From Acidobacteriota bacterium (lineage in GTDB: Bacteria > Acidobacteriota > Polarisedimenticolia > J045), in the NCBI GenBank assembly GCA_027064265.1, contig JAMOQA010000462.1, positions 1-8,432 on the forward strand: a stretch of DNA of 8,432 nt, read 5' to 3'. Position numbers and translations under genes: made by a program. Below the pieces are notes generated by a model. The model made no database searches and was not told the DNA's origin. It worked only from the letters and a program-made list of their open reading frames with translations. Shown here one piece after another: positions 1 to 6,426 of this stretch. Numbering within the stretch: position 1 is the first letter of the stretch; each line of letters starts with the position of its first letter.

Positions 1-1321
1 CTTCGCGGATGTTCTCCGGCAGCCAGTTGACCGCCCGGTTGTTCTCGATCGCCCGGTCGACCAGGGCCGTGGTGCGGATGAACCAGGCGGGACGGGCGAA
101 CTGGATCAGCGGGTCGTCCTTCGCCCGCCAGCAGAAGGGATAGTCGTGGCGGTACGTCCCCTCGCGGAAGACCGCGCCGCGGGCCCGGAGGAGCCGGACG
201 ATGTCCCGGTCGGCCTCCTTGCAGTACCGGCCGGCGAAGTCGGTGACCTCCGGGGGGAACGTTCCGTCGTCCCGCAGGAGCTGGAGGAACCCGAACCCGT
301 TCTCCCGGGCGACGCGGAAGTCGTCCTCGCCGAAGGCGGGCGCCACGTGGACGATACCGGTCCCCTGGTCCGAACCGACGAAGTCGGCGGCCAGGATCTC
401 GTACGCCTTCCCGCCCTCGGGCTCCGCGTAGCGGAAGAGCGGCTCGTAGGCCTCGCCGACCAGGGCCCGGCCGGGGAACCGCTCGAGCTCGCGCCACTCG
501 CGGCCGGCGAGCACCTGCTCGGCCAGCGGCGCCGCGACGATGACCTTCTCCCTGCCACCCTCGCCGTCGCCCACCTCGGCGAGCACGTACTCCATGTCCG
601 GCCGGACGGCGAGGGCCACGTTGCTCGGGAGGGTCCAGGGGGTGGTCGTCCAGGCGAGGTAGCTGACCCCGGGCCGGGAGCGGCTGGCGAACCGGACGAT
701 CACCTCCGGGTCGTCGACCTCCCGGTACCCGAGTCCGACCTCGGCCGAGGAGAGGGCCGTGCCTCCCTGGGGCCACCACCAGACGACCTTGTGGCCCCGG
801 TAGAGGAGCCCCTTCCGGTGGAGCTCGGAGAGGGCCCACCAGACCGACTCGACGTAGGACCGGTGGAAGGTGACGTAGGCGTCGGAGAGGTCGATCCAGA
901 ACCCGATCCGCTCGGTCAGCCGTTCCCACTCCTCGGTGTAACGGAAGACCGACTCGATGCACCGCTTCGTGAACGGCTCGACACCGTACCGCTCGATCTC
1001 GTCCTTCCCGTGGATCCCGAGCTCCTTCTCGACCTCCACCTCCACCGGGAGTCCGTGAGTGTCCCAGCCGGCCTTCCGGGGCACGTCGTACCCGCGCATC
1101 GCCCGGAACCGGGGGAACAGGTCCTTGATCACCCGGGTCAGGACGTGGCCGTTGTGCGGCAGGCCGTTGGCGGTCGGGGGGCCCTCGTAGAAGACGAACC
1201 GGGGACCACCCTCCCGCAGCGCCAGGGAGCGGCGGAAGACGTCCTTCTCCTTCCAGGACTCGAGGATGCGGCGCTCGGTCTCGGCGAAGCGGTGCTCGCC
1301 GCGGGGTCGGGCGTAGGGCAT
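1..1321 (-). CDS. ileS: Isoleucyl-tRNA synthetase, N-terminal part (cut by window edge)
   Basis: Cytoplasmic class I aminoacyl-tRNA synthetase that charges tRNA-Ile with isoleucine. The ATG at 1319-1321 is preceded by a strong GGAGGGG ribosome binding site (1326-1332, complement). The first 440 codons are present and the frame is open to base 1. Visible motifs are FYEGPPTANGLPHNGH at residues 44-59, containing the class I HIGH signature as HNGH; RKAGWDTHGLPVE at 82-94; the editing (CP1) domain threonine-rich motif TTTPWTL at 225-231; and its second motif GTGIVHVAPAFGEDD at 320-334. The KMSKS loop, anticodon-binding domain and C-terminus lie outside the window. The sequence resembles the clostridial/eukaryote-like IleRS type rather than the E. 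coli type (recalled similarity, not searched). At 181-188 it reads WWWPQGGT, where clostridial-type relatives carry a CPRC-like cysteine pair. It lies 97 bases downstream of cpoB and may be read through from the tol operon. ValRS and LeuRS are less likely given the RKAGWDTHGLPVE context. Confidence 0.96.
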   Translation of the reverse strand, partial: MPYARPRGEHRFAETERRILESWKEKDVFRRSLALREGGPRFVFYEGPPTANGLPHNGHVLTRVIKDLFPRFRAMRGYDVPRKAGWDTHGLPVEVEVEKELGIHGKDEIERYGVEPFTKRCIESVFRYTEEWERLTERIGFWIDLSDAYVTFHRSYVESVWWALSELHRKGLLYRGHKVVWWWPQGGTALSSAEVGLGYREVDDPEVIVRFASRSRPGVSYLAWTTTPWTLPSNVALAVRPDMEYVLAEVGDGEGGREKVIVAAPLAEQVLAGREWRELERFPGRALVGEAYEPLFRYAEPEGGKAYEILAADFVGSDQGTGIVHVAPAFGEDDFRVARENGFGFLQLLRDDGTFPPEVTDFAGRYCKEADRDIVRLLRARGAVFREGTYRHDYPFCWRAKDDPLIQFARPAWFIRTTALVDRAIENNRAVNWLPENIRE

Positions 1322-1337
1322 CGTTCCCCTCCAGGGA

Positions 1338-1358
1338 CGGCCGGGCTCTCCCCGGCCG
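1338..1358 (-). other. GC-only hairpin in the ileS leader
   Basis: A perfect 8-bp inverted repeat (CGGCCGGG / CCCGGCCG) with a 5-base loop. It sits between cpoB and ileS, 5 bases upstream of the ileS ribosome binding site on the minus strand. No T-run follows on either strand, so it is not a standard intrinsic terminator. It could modulate ileS translation or mark an mRNA processing point. In a GC-rich genome such a stem can also arise by chance. Confidence 0.4.
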
Positions 1359-1418
1359 GGGCGACCCGGGATTCTGCCACGATCCGGGCGATCGGCGCAC
1401 CCGGACGGCCGGCGGGCC

Positions 1419-2318
1419 TCAGTCCTGGAGGATGCCCTTCCGCTTCAGGTAGTCCTCGGCGATCCGCGCCTCGTCGGAGCCGGGCCAGGTCTCGATCAGC
1501 TCCTGGAGCTCGATCGCGCCCTCGGTCGTCCGCCGCCCCTCGAAGAGCGCCAGCCCCTTCTTGAGGTGGGCCGCCCGCAGGTGGTCCGACCGGGGCCAGG
1601 CGGAGATCAGGTGGTCGAACGCCGCCGCCGCCTCGGGGTACTTCTGCATCGCGTACCAGGTCTCGCCGATCCAGTACTGGGCGTCGTCGGAGAGGGGGCC
1701 GTTCGGGTCGAGCTGGAGCACCCGCTGGAAACCCGCGAGGGCCAGCTCGTAGTGCCCCTGGGAGAAGTCCGCGTAGGCCCGGTTGAAGACGTCGACCGGG
1801 CTCTCCCCGGGGGACTTCGGCGTCGTGTCGCCGGCCCGCGCGGCCTGCTCGCCGCCCGCGGTTTCCCCGGCCGCCGCGCTCGCCTGCTGCCCTTCGGAAG
1901 CCGCGGCGGATGCCCCCTCGTCCGTGCCGCCCGTGACGGGCGCCGGGGCGGGGGGGGCCGCCGCCCACCCGGTGGGGACGGCCCGGCGCAGGGCCCGGAC
2001 CTCGCTGAACAGCTCGTCGAGACGCCGCTGGGTGGCGAGGACCTGCTCCTCGAGGGCCCGGACCTCGGTCGCCAGGTCGTCGACCTTGCTCGCCGCCTCG
2101 GCGCAGGCCGGGGTCGCCCCGTCGGCGGAGGCCTTCTCCGAGAGGGCCTCGACCTTCTCGAGGATCCGGGCGGAGTCCTTCTGGAGCTTGAAGAGCTGGT
2201 CGCGGATCTCCGCGGAACCGGTGGTCGGCGCCGCGCCCGGCATCGTGGTGGCGCAACCGGCGACCAGGAAGCCGAGGGATGCGGCGAGGACGAGGGACGC
2301 AGGGCCGGGAACGCGCAT
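1419..2318 (-). CDS. cpoB: Tol-Pal cell division coordinator CpoB (YbgF), TPR lipoprotein
   Basis: Periplasmic accessory protein of the Tol-Pal system. In E. coli, CpoB binds TolA and links outer-membrane constriction to septal peptidoglycan synthesis by PBP1B. The 299-residue product starts with a hydrophobic signal ending in LVAGC (Cys22), a lipobox, so it is predicted to be a lipoprotein, whereas E. coli CpoB is soluble. Residues about 36-113 form a heptad-rich predicted coiled coil corresponding to the CpoB trimerisation region. About 117-172 is an Ala/Pro/Gly/Glu linker. About 175-290 carries three tetratricopeptide units (for example AYADFSQGHYELALAGFQRV and AQYWIGETWYAMQKYPEAAA). It is somewhat longer than E. 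coli CpoB (about 260 residues) because of the linker. The ATG at 2316-2318 has a GAGGAGGA ribosome binding site that overlaps the end of pal, 14 bases away, indicating coupling. The family assignment is firm; the lipid anchor is inferred from the lipobox. Confidence 0.93.
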   Translation of the reverse strand: MRVPGPASLVLAASLGFLVAGCATTMPGAAPTTGSAEIRDQLFKLQKDSARILEKVEALSEKASADGATPACAEAASKVDDLATEVRALEEQVLATQRRLDELFSEVRALRRAVPTGWAAAPPAPAPVTGGTDEGASAAASEGQQASAAAGETAGGEQAARAGDTTPKSPGESPVDVFNRAYADFSQGHYELALAGFQRVLQLDPNGPLSDDAQYWIGETWYAMQKYPEAAAAFDHLISAWPRSDHLRAAHLKKGLALFEGRRTTEGAIELQELIETWPGSDEARIAEDYLKRKGILQD

Positions 2319-2332
2319 CGTCCGGGTCCTCC

Positions 2333-2968
2333 TCAGCGCCCGTCCGGGCGGATCAGCACGAACTCCGCCCGGCGGTTCTTCGACCAGGCCGCCTCGTCGT
2401 GGCCCGGGTCCACCGGCCGCTCCTCGCCGTAGGAGATCGTCTCGATCCGTTCCGGCGAGATCCCGAGGCGGACCAGCTGCTCCTTCACCCGCCGGGCCCG
2501 CCGGGCGCCGAGGGCGAGGTTGTATTCCGAGGTGCCCCGCTCGTCGCAGTGGCCCTCCACCCGGACCTTCCAGTCGGGGTGCTGGCGCAGCCAGGCCGCG
2601 TTCCGCTCCAGGGTGCGCAGGGCCGTCTCGGAGAGCGCGGAGGAGTCGAACGCGAAGTAGATCGGCTGGAGAATCTGGCGCAGGGAGTTCTCGTCCAGGG
2701 TCGCGAGCCGGGCCTCCTCGTTCCCCAGGTCTTCTGCCGCCAGGGGGGCTTCCTCGAACCCCTCGGCGGCCAGGCCTTCCTTCTCCTGCTTTCCCGCCGT
2801 GCCCGACGGCGCGGCCCCGGAAGGCGTGGTGCCTTCCTCGGCGGCGCCGGCGACGGGCTCCGCCGGCGGGATCGTGGTCTCGACGATCGCCGGGCGGGAC
2901 GCGCAGCCGGCCAGGAAGAGGGAAGCGAGGAGCAGGAGCGGGATCCGGTCGGGACGAAGGTCGGGCAT
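2333..2968 (-). CDS. pal: Peptidoglycan-associated lipoprotein Pal
   Basis: Outer-membrane lipoprotein that binds peptidoglycan and alternates between peptidoglycan and TolB, tethering the outer membrane to the wall. The 211-residue product has a signal peptide with lipobox LAGC (Cys22). A long Ala/Glu/Gly/Pro-rich linker follows to about residue 90, and an OmpA-like domain spans about 100-208. The diagnostic motif GHCDERGTSEYNLALGARRA runs from 139 to 158. Asp142 and Arg157, 15 residues apart, match the diaminopimelate-binding Asp/Arg pair of the OmpA/Pal family. The domain ends with KNRRAEFVL (197-205). The protein is longer than E. coli Pal (173) because of the linker. The ATG at 2966-2968 has GGAGG about 8 bases upstream. 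It lies 66 bases after tolB and 14 before cpoB, the classical order. Confidence 0.97.
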   Translation of the reverse strand: MPDLRPDRIPLLLLASLFLAGCASRPAIVETTIPPAEPVAGAAEEGTTPSGAAPSGTAGKQEKEGLAAEGFEEAPLAAEDLGNEEARLATLDENSLRQILQPIYFAFDSSALSETALRTLERNAAWLRQHPDWKVRVEGHCDERGTSEYNLALGARRARRVKEQLVRLGISPERIETISYGEERPVDPGHDEAAWSKNRRAEFVLIRPDGR

Positions 2969-3005
2969 CGGTTTCCTCCGGGAGATCCGTCAGCGGGGTC
3001 CGTTC

Positions 3006-3011
3006 ATTCTA
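3006..3011 (-). promoter_or_regulatory. Possible internal -10 element upstream of pal
   Basis: On the minus strand the tolB-pal gap contains TAGAAT, matching five of six positions of the sigma70 -10 consensus, about 38 bases before the pal start. I see no good -35 hexamer 16-18 bases upstream and no TGn extension. This gap is the only substantial one inside the tol cluster, and internal promoters are known in the E. coli tol-pal region, so a secondary promoter for pal-cpoB is possible but weakly supported. Confidence 0.22.
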
Positions 3012-3034
3012 CCTGCATGGGTCGGCCCCCGGCG

Positions 3035-4381
3035 TCAGCGGCGCAGGGGGGACCAGTCCGGCGTCTGCGCGGCGAGGCCCCGGGTCAGCCGCCGGACGTC
3101 GGTTCCGTCGTCGCGGATCGTGTAGATGTCCCACGTGCCGGAAGCGTCGCAGGCGTAGACCAGGTGGCGCCCGTCCGGGGCCCAGCGCGGGTTCTCCTTG
3201 TTGCCGGGACCGGACGTGATGATCGTCTCCTTCCCGGTGGCCAGGTCGTGGACGACGATCTCGAACCGGCCGGCGACGCGGCTGACGAAGGCGATCCGCC
3301 CGCCATCGGGGGACCAGGCCGCCGACTCGTTGTACCGGCCCTCCCAGGTCAGGCGGCGCACGTGGGTGCCGTCCACCGACATGATCCAGACCTGGGGAGA
3401 ACCGGTCCGGTCGGAGGTGAAGGCGATCTCCCGGCCCGAGGGGGACCAGGCCGGGTTGGCGTCGATCGCCGGGTTCCGGGTGAGGCGGGTCTCCCGCCCG
3501 GTCGCGAGGTCGTAGAGGTAGATCTCGACGTTGCCGTCCCGGTCGGAGGAGAAGGCGAGGGTGCGGCCGTCCGGCGAGAAGTCGGGCGCCGAGTTCAGGT
3601 CGCCCCCGCGGGGGTGCAGGGTGACGACCCGGCTCTTCTCGTCGAGGATGTAGATCGAGGGCCGCCGGCCGAGGAACGAGAGGAACGCGAGGCGACGGCC
3701 ATCCGGGGACCATGCCGGGGAGAGGTTGATCGCCCCGGTGCTGGTCAGGCGCCGGACGCGCGCCCCGTCGTAGTCCATCAGGTAGATCTCCTTCGCCTCG
3801 CCGACCCGGGCGACGAAGGCGATCCGGGTGCGGGCGATGCCCGGGCGTCCCGTCAGGGCCTCGGTGACCGCGTCGGAGGCCGCGTGGGCGAGCCGGCGCA
3901 GGTCGGCCGGGTAGCGGCCACCCCAGGTCTTCCCGAGGAGCAGGCTGCCGCCCCCGGTCTCGAGGAGCCGCACGGCCAGCCGCGCCCGGTCGCCGGTCAC
4001 CTCGAGCGTGCTTGTCAGGAGGTAGGCGGCCCCCACCTCCCGCCAGGCGGCCGGGTCGGCGAGGCGCTCCGGCGGGATCCGGCCTTCTCCCCGGGGATCG
4101 AGCAGGCCGAACCAGCCGGAGAAGTCCAGGTCGGCCCGGAGCACCTCCCCGGCCTCGGCGGCCGCGGCGAGGGGCGCGTTCCCGAGAGCGACGGTCGGGG
4201 GGACCGCGAGGGAGACCCGGGCGCTCGCCCGGGCGGAGATCACCCCGGTCAGCTCCTCGGGCTCTCCCGCCGGCGCGGGGATCGTGGCCAGCGCCAGGAG
4301 CAGGAAGATCGCGAGCCCCGCCGGGCCCGGCGGGCGCCGGTCACGGCCCGGGGGGCAGGAGTTCGAACACGAAGCGCGCAC
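3035..4381 (-). CDS. tolB: Tol-Pal system protein TolB (periplasmic beta-propeller)
   Basis: Secreted periplasmic protein that binds Pal and receives the TolA stroke, controlling Pal release from peptidoglycan. The 448-residue product (E. coli 430) has a GTG start at 4379-4381. An AAAGGAG ribosome binding site 7-8 bases upstream supports this start, and I see no better in-frame ATG/GTG nearby. The start makes a 41-base overlap with the preceding gene. The signal peptide has an unusually long basic, proline-rich n-region with two cysteines (residues 1-20), a hydrophobic core at 22-34, and a probable cleavage after APA (36-38). The N-terminal alpha/beta domain spans about 42-175. A C-terminal six-bladed-type propeller from about 185 carries repeated blade motifs: SPAWSPDGRRLAFLS, APDFSPDGRTLAFSSDRDG, NPAWSPSGREIAFTSDRTG, SAAWSPDGGRIAFVS and NPRWAPDGRHLVYACD. 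It ends in PDWSPLRR, typical of TolB. Confidence 0.96.
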   Translation of the reverse strand: MRASCSNSCPPGRDRRPPGPAGLAIFLLLALATIPAPAGEPEELTGVISARASARVSLAVPPTVALGNAPLAAAAEAGEVLRADLDFSGWFGLLDPRGEGRIPPERLADPAAWREVGAAYLLTSTLEVTGDRARLAVRLLETGGGSLLLGKTWGGRYPADLRRLAHAASDAVTEALTGRPGIARTRIAFVARVGEAKEIYLMDYDGARVRRLTSTGAINLSPAWSPDGRRLAFLSFLGRRPSIYILDEKSRVVTLHPRGGDLNSAPDFSPDGRTLAFSSDRDGNVEIYLYDLATGRETRLTRNPAIDANPAWSPSGREIAFTSDRTGSPQVWIMSVDGTHVRRLTWEGRYNESAAWSPDGGRIAFVSRVAGRFEIVVHDLATGKETIITSGPGNKENPRWAPDGRHLVYACDASGTWDIYTIRDDGTDVRRLTRGLAAQTPDWSPLRR

Positions 4382-5132
4382 CGAGTCGCTCCTTTCCGTA
4401 CGAGCGGGGCAGGGGTGGCAGCCGCCCGAGGGAGGCGACCGCCCGGATCGCCGAGGTGTCGAGGGGAGTGTAGCCGGAGGGGATCTCGACGCGGACGTCG
4501 GTCACCCGTCCGTCCCGGTGGATCGTGAAGCCGACGACCACCCGTCGCGGGGGCGACCCGGCAGGGAGGACCGGGCGGTCCCGCCACGCCTCCTGGAGCC
4601 GGGCGACGACCAGCCCCACGTACCAGTCGGCGGTCAGGGGCTCGTCGGTCTGGAGGCCGGCGACCCCCCCGGAGATCGGCCCCTCGGGAAGGGCGGGACC
4701 GGTCTTCGCCTTCGCTTCCGCCCCGCTCCCGGGCTCGGCGGGCGGGGCGGGTTCCGGGGGCGGCGGTTCCTGCCGCGGCAACTTCTTCGGCCGGGCGGTG
4801 GCCCCGGCCTCCGGGCGGGTCTCGACCTTGCGGGGAGCCCGGGGACGGGTGCGCCTCGTGCGGCGCTTCTTCTTCCGGGGGGGTGGCTTCGGTTTCGCCC
4901 GTGTCGCGGGCGGATTGCCTGGTTTCCGGGCGGCCGGGGTCGTCGGGGTCCGGGGCACCGCGGCGAGGCGCACCGAGAGCACCTTCCGCGGCGGCCCGGC
5001 GGGCGCCCGGCCGGCCCCGAGGCCGAGGATCGCGGCGAGGAGGAGGGCGTGGCCGAAGACGGACACCGAGAAGGCCAGCAGCTCCTCCCGCGCCGGGAGG
5101 TGGACGCGGACCCGGACGACGGGCCGGGACAC
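4341..5132 (-). CDS. TonB-family energy transducer in the TolA position
   Basis: Inner-membrane-anchored periplasm-spanning protein predicted to do TolA's job, carrying proton-motive-force energy from TolQ-TolR to TolB/Pal. The 263-residue product has one N-terminal membrane helix (about 19-40) containing Ser24-x3-His28. That is the same Ser/His spacing found in the TonB and TolA anchor helices that contact ExbB/TolQ. Residues about 58-150 are a Pro/Lys/Arg/Ala/Glu-rich spacer (for example PKPPPRKKKRRTRRTRP) in place of the long helical domain of E. coli TolA. Residues about 165-258 are a TonB/TolA-type C-terminal domain: WYVGLVVARLQEAWRDRP, then VVVGFTIHRDGRVTDVRV, then LDTSAIRAVASLGRLPPLP. 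It starts with GTG at 5130-5132, three bases after tolR, and its last 41 bases overlap the tolB start. Function as TolA is inferred from position; family membership is clear. E. coli TolA has 421 residues, so this one is much shorter. Confidence 0.9.
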   Translation of the reverse strand: MSRPVVRVRVHLPAREELLAFSVSVFGHALLLAAILGLGAGRAPAGPPRKVLSVRLAAVPRTPTTPAARKPGNPPATRAKPKPPPRKKKRRTRRTRPRAPRKVETRPEAGATARPKKLPRQEPPPPEPAPPAEPGSGAEAKAKTGPALPEGPISGGVAGLQTDEPLTADWYVGLVVARLQEAWRDRPVLPAGSPPRRVVVGFTIHRDGRVTDVRVEIPSGYTPLDTSAIRAVASLGRLPPLPRSYGKERLGARFVFELLPPGP

Positions 5133-5135
5133 CGC

Positions 5136-5561
5136 TCAGCGCTCCCCCGGGGGCCCCGGGAGCGGTTCCGTCACCAGGGCGACCCGCTCGATCCCGGCCT
5201 CGCGCAGGGCGTCCATCGCGGCGAGGACGCGCCCGTAGGCGACCCGGGCGTCCCCCTCGAGGTAGACCGCCACGTCCGCGCGGCCGCCTCCCGCCTTCCG
5301 CACCTCGTCGACCAGCATCGCGTCGACCACCGGGCGGCCCTCGACGAGGAACTGGCCGTCCCGGCGGACCGTCACGGTCACCCGGTCCTCCTCGATGATC
5401 GACGACGACGCCGCCCGGGGCAGGTTCACGTCGATGCCACGGGTGAGCATCGGGGCCGAGACCATGAAGATGATCAGCAGGACGAGCATCACGTCCACGA
5501 GGGGCGTGACGTTGATCTCCGCGAGGGCCCCGCGGCCCGCGTCCCGGCGCCCCGGGGCCAT
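5136..5561 (-). CDS. tolR: Tol-Pal motor subunit TolR (ExbD/TolR family)
   Basis: Inner-membrane protein that forms the proton channel and motor with TolQ. The 141-residue product, a normal length for TolR, has a short cytoplasmic N-terminus, a single membrane helix at about 21-42 and a periplasmic domain at about 55-133. The helix motif EINVTPLVDVMLVLLIIFMV (15-34) contains Asp23, the conserved proton-carrying aspartate, at the same number as in E. coli TolR. A longer upstream reading frame exists, but the ATG at 5559-5561 is chosen because the ExbD/TolR family begins here. This start lies two bases after the tolQ stop and has a GGAGGG site within the tolQ end. ExbD is the alternative name for this family; the adjacent tolB and pal decide for TolR. 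Confidence 0.96.
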   Translation of the reverse strand: MAPGRRDAGRGALAEINVTPLVDVMLVLLIIFMVSAPMLTRGIDVNLPRAASSSIIEEDRVTVTVRRDGQFLVEGRPVVDAMLVDEVRKAGGGRADVAVYLEGDARVAYGRVLAAMDALREAGIERVALVTEPLPGPPGER

Positions 5562-5563
5562 CG

Positions 5564-6280
5564 TCAGCCGACCCTCCGCCGCCGCTTCTGCAGCAGGTGG
5601 ACGAAGTCGTACTGGAACTCCTCCATCTCGATCCCCATGATCCGCACCTGCCGGAGGAACGAGTTGTAGGCGACCGCCGCGGGGATCGCCGCGAACAGGC
5701 CGGCCGCCGTCGCGATCAGGGCTTCGGCGATGCCGGGGGCGTACGTCTCGAGGGAGGCGGCCCCGGTCATGCCGATCCGGTGGAACGCCCCCATGATCCC
5801 CCAGACCGTGCCGAACAGCCCGATGAACGGCGCCGTGCTGGCGGTCGTCGCGAGGAACGTGAGGGAACGCTCGAGGTCCCGGGTGTTGGCGGCGGCGGTC
5901 CGTTCCATCATCCGCTGGACGTCGGCGATCGCGTCCTCGTCGAGGGCCCGCCCGACCCCGGCGCCTCCCGCCTCGAGGGAGAGCTGGCTGACCTCGTGGA
6001 AGGCCGCCTTGAACAGGGACACGACCGGCGAGCGGTACCACCGCTCGGCCAGGTCCCGGAGCTCGGCGAGGCGTGCCCCCCCGTGGAACCGGGCGAGGAA
6101 CGCCCGGGTCTCCCGGGAGGCCGCCCGGAAGAAGCGCGACCGCTCGACGATGATCCCCCAGGAGATCACGGAGGCGACGAGCAGGAGCAACAGGACCAGC
6201 TTGGCGACGGGACCGGCCTCGAGGACGAGGCGCAGGACATCGGTCCCTCCGGCCGCGAGGGGAACGAGGGCGTGCGTCAC
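5564..6280 (-). CDS. tolQ: Tol-Pal motor subunit TolQ (ExbB/TolQ/MotA family)
   Basis: Inner-membrane proton-channel subunit that drives TolR and the TolA-like protein. The 238-residue product has three predicted membrane helices: about 23-44, 141-165 and 183-208. It carries the signature GLFGTVWGIMGAF (154-166) in helix 2 and GIAEALIATAAGLFAAIPA (183-201) in helix 3, including the conserved channel threonines (158 and 191). The open frame extends 251 codons further upstream, but that part is antisense to other genes and not TolQ-like. The GTG start at 6278-6280 has GAGGTGAT immediately upstream and gives the family length (E. coli 230). It is the first gene of the minus-strand cluster; no ybgC thioesterase gene precedes it, unlike in E. 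coli. The C-terminus is arginine-rich (KRRRRVG). Confidence 0.95.
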   Translation of the reverse strand: MTHALVPLAAGGTDVLRLVLEAGPVAKLVLLLLLVASVISWGIIVERSRFFRAASRETRAFLARFHGGARLAELRDLAERWYRSPVVSLFKAAFHEVSQLSLEAGGAGVGRALDEDAIADVQRMMERTAAANTRDLERSLTFLATTASTAPFIGLFGTVWGIMGAFHRIGMTGAASLETYAPGIAEALIATAAGLFAAIPAAVAYNSFLRQVRIMGIEMEEFQYDFVHLLQKRRRRVG

Positions 6281-6311
6281 GGGATCACCTCGGCAGGGTG
6301 CGAACGCGGCG

Positions 6312-6341
6312 ACCGTACCATGGGCCCCCGGAAAGCGGCAA
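6312..6341 (-). promoter_or_regulatory. tolQp: Weak candidate promoter for the tol operon
   Basis: On the minus strand, TTGCCG (complement of 6336-6341) and TACGGT (complement of 6312-6317) are separated by 18 bases, upstream of the tolQ start. Matches to the sigma70 hexamers are only about four and three of six. The operon needs a promoter in the 201-base divergent region 6281-6481, and this is the best pair I could find by eye. The exact position is uncertain. Confidence 0.2.
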
Positions 6342-6397
6342 GGTTGGCGCGGGTTTCCGCCCGGCGCGGTCCGCGGCCCGGCCCGGTGCGGCGGGCC

Positions 6398-6426
6398 TTG
6401 CGGGGGAGAGGACGGTTCTCGAGAAT
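6398..6426 (+). promoter_or_regulatory. Candidate sigma70-like promoter for the small charged protein gene
   Basis: TTGCGG (6398-6403) and GAGAAT (6421-6426) are separated by exactly 17 bases, about 56 bases before the start codon at 6482. Each hexamer matches the consensus at about four of six positions. The spacing and placement are reasonable, and the -10 element overlaps the palindrome TTCTCGAGAA at 6416-6425, which could be an operator. This was assigned by eye only. Confidence 0.33.
6416..6425. repeat. Perfect 10-bp palindrome TTCTCGAGAA in the divergent region
   Basis: A perfect inverted repeat in the tolQ / small-protein intergenic region, overlapping the candidate -10 hexamer of the plus-strand promoter. 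A second short inverted repeat, CCGGGA-cgt-TCCCGG, lies just downstream at 6437-6451. Their position suits a repressor site, but short palindromes also occur by chance and no regulator gene is adjacent. Confidence 0.3.

Noticed and set aside
1350..1361. Perfect 12-bp palindrome CCCCGGCCGGGG as an operator
   Set aside because: It consists only of C and G in a GC-rich region and is largely part of the better 8-bp hairpin at 1338-1358, so there is no separate support.
1322..1418. T-box riboswitch upstream of ileS
   Set aside because: The 97-base gap is shorter than a full T-box leader. I saw no T-box consensus and no specifier-loop or antiterminator arrangement, only one GC hairpin.
146..1564. 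A 472-codon plus-strand open frame antisense to ileS and the end of cpoB
   Set aside because: The opposite strand encodes IleRS motifs with a good ribosome binding site. This frame has no recognisable domain and crosses two real genes.
3050..3750. Repeated GGGGACCAGGCC-like segments resembling a DNA repeat array
   Set aside because: They are the complement of codons for the TolB blade motif (AWSPDG-like), recurring every propeller blade and diverged at synonymous sites. This is protein repeat structure, not a mobile or CRISPR repeat.
2279..4528. A 749-codon plus-strand open frame antisense to pal and tolB
   Set aside because: It mirrors genes with clear family motifs on the minus strand. 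Its product is Gly/Arg/Pro/Val/Asp low-complexity with no domain. Such frames are expected when third codon positions are nearly all G or C.
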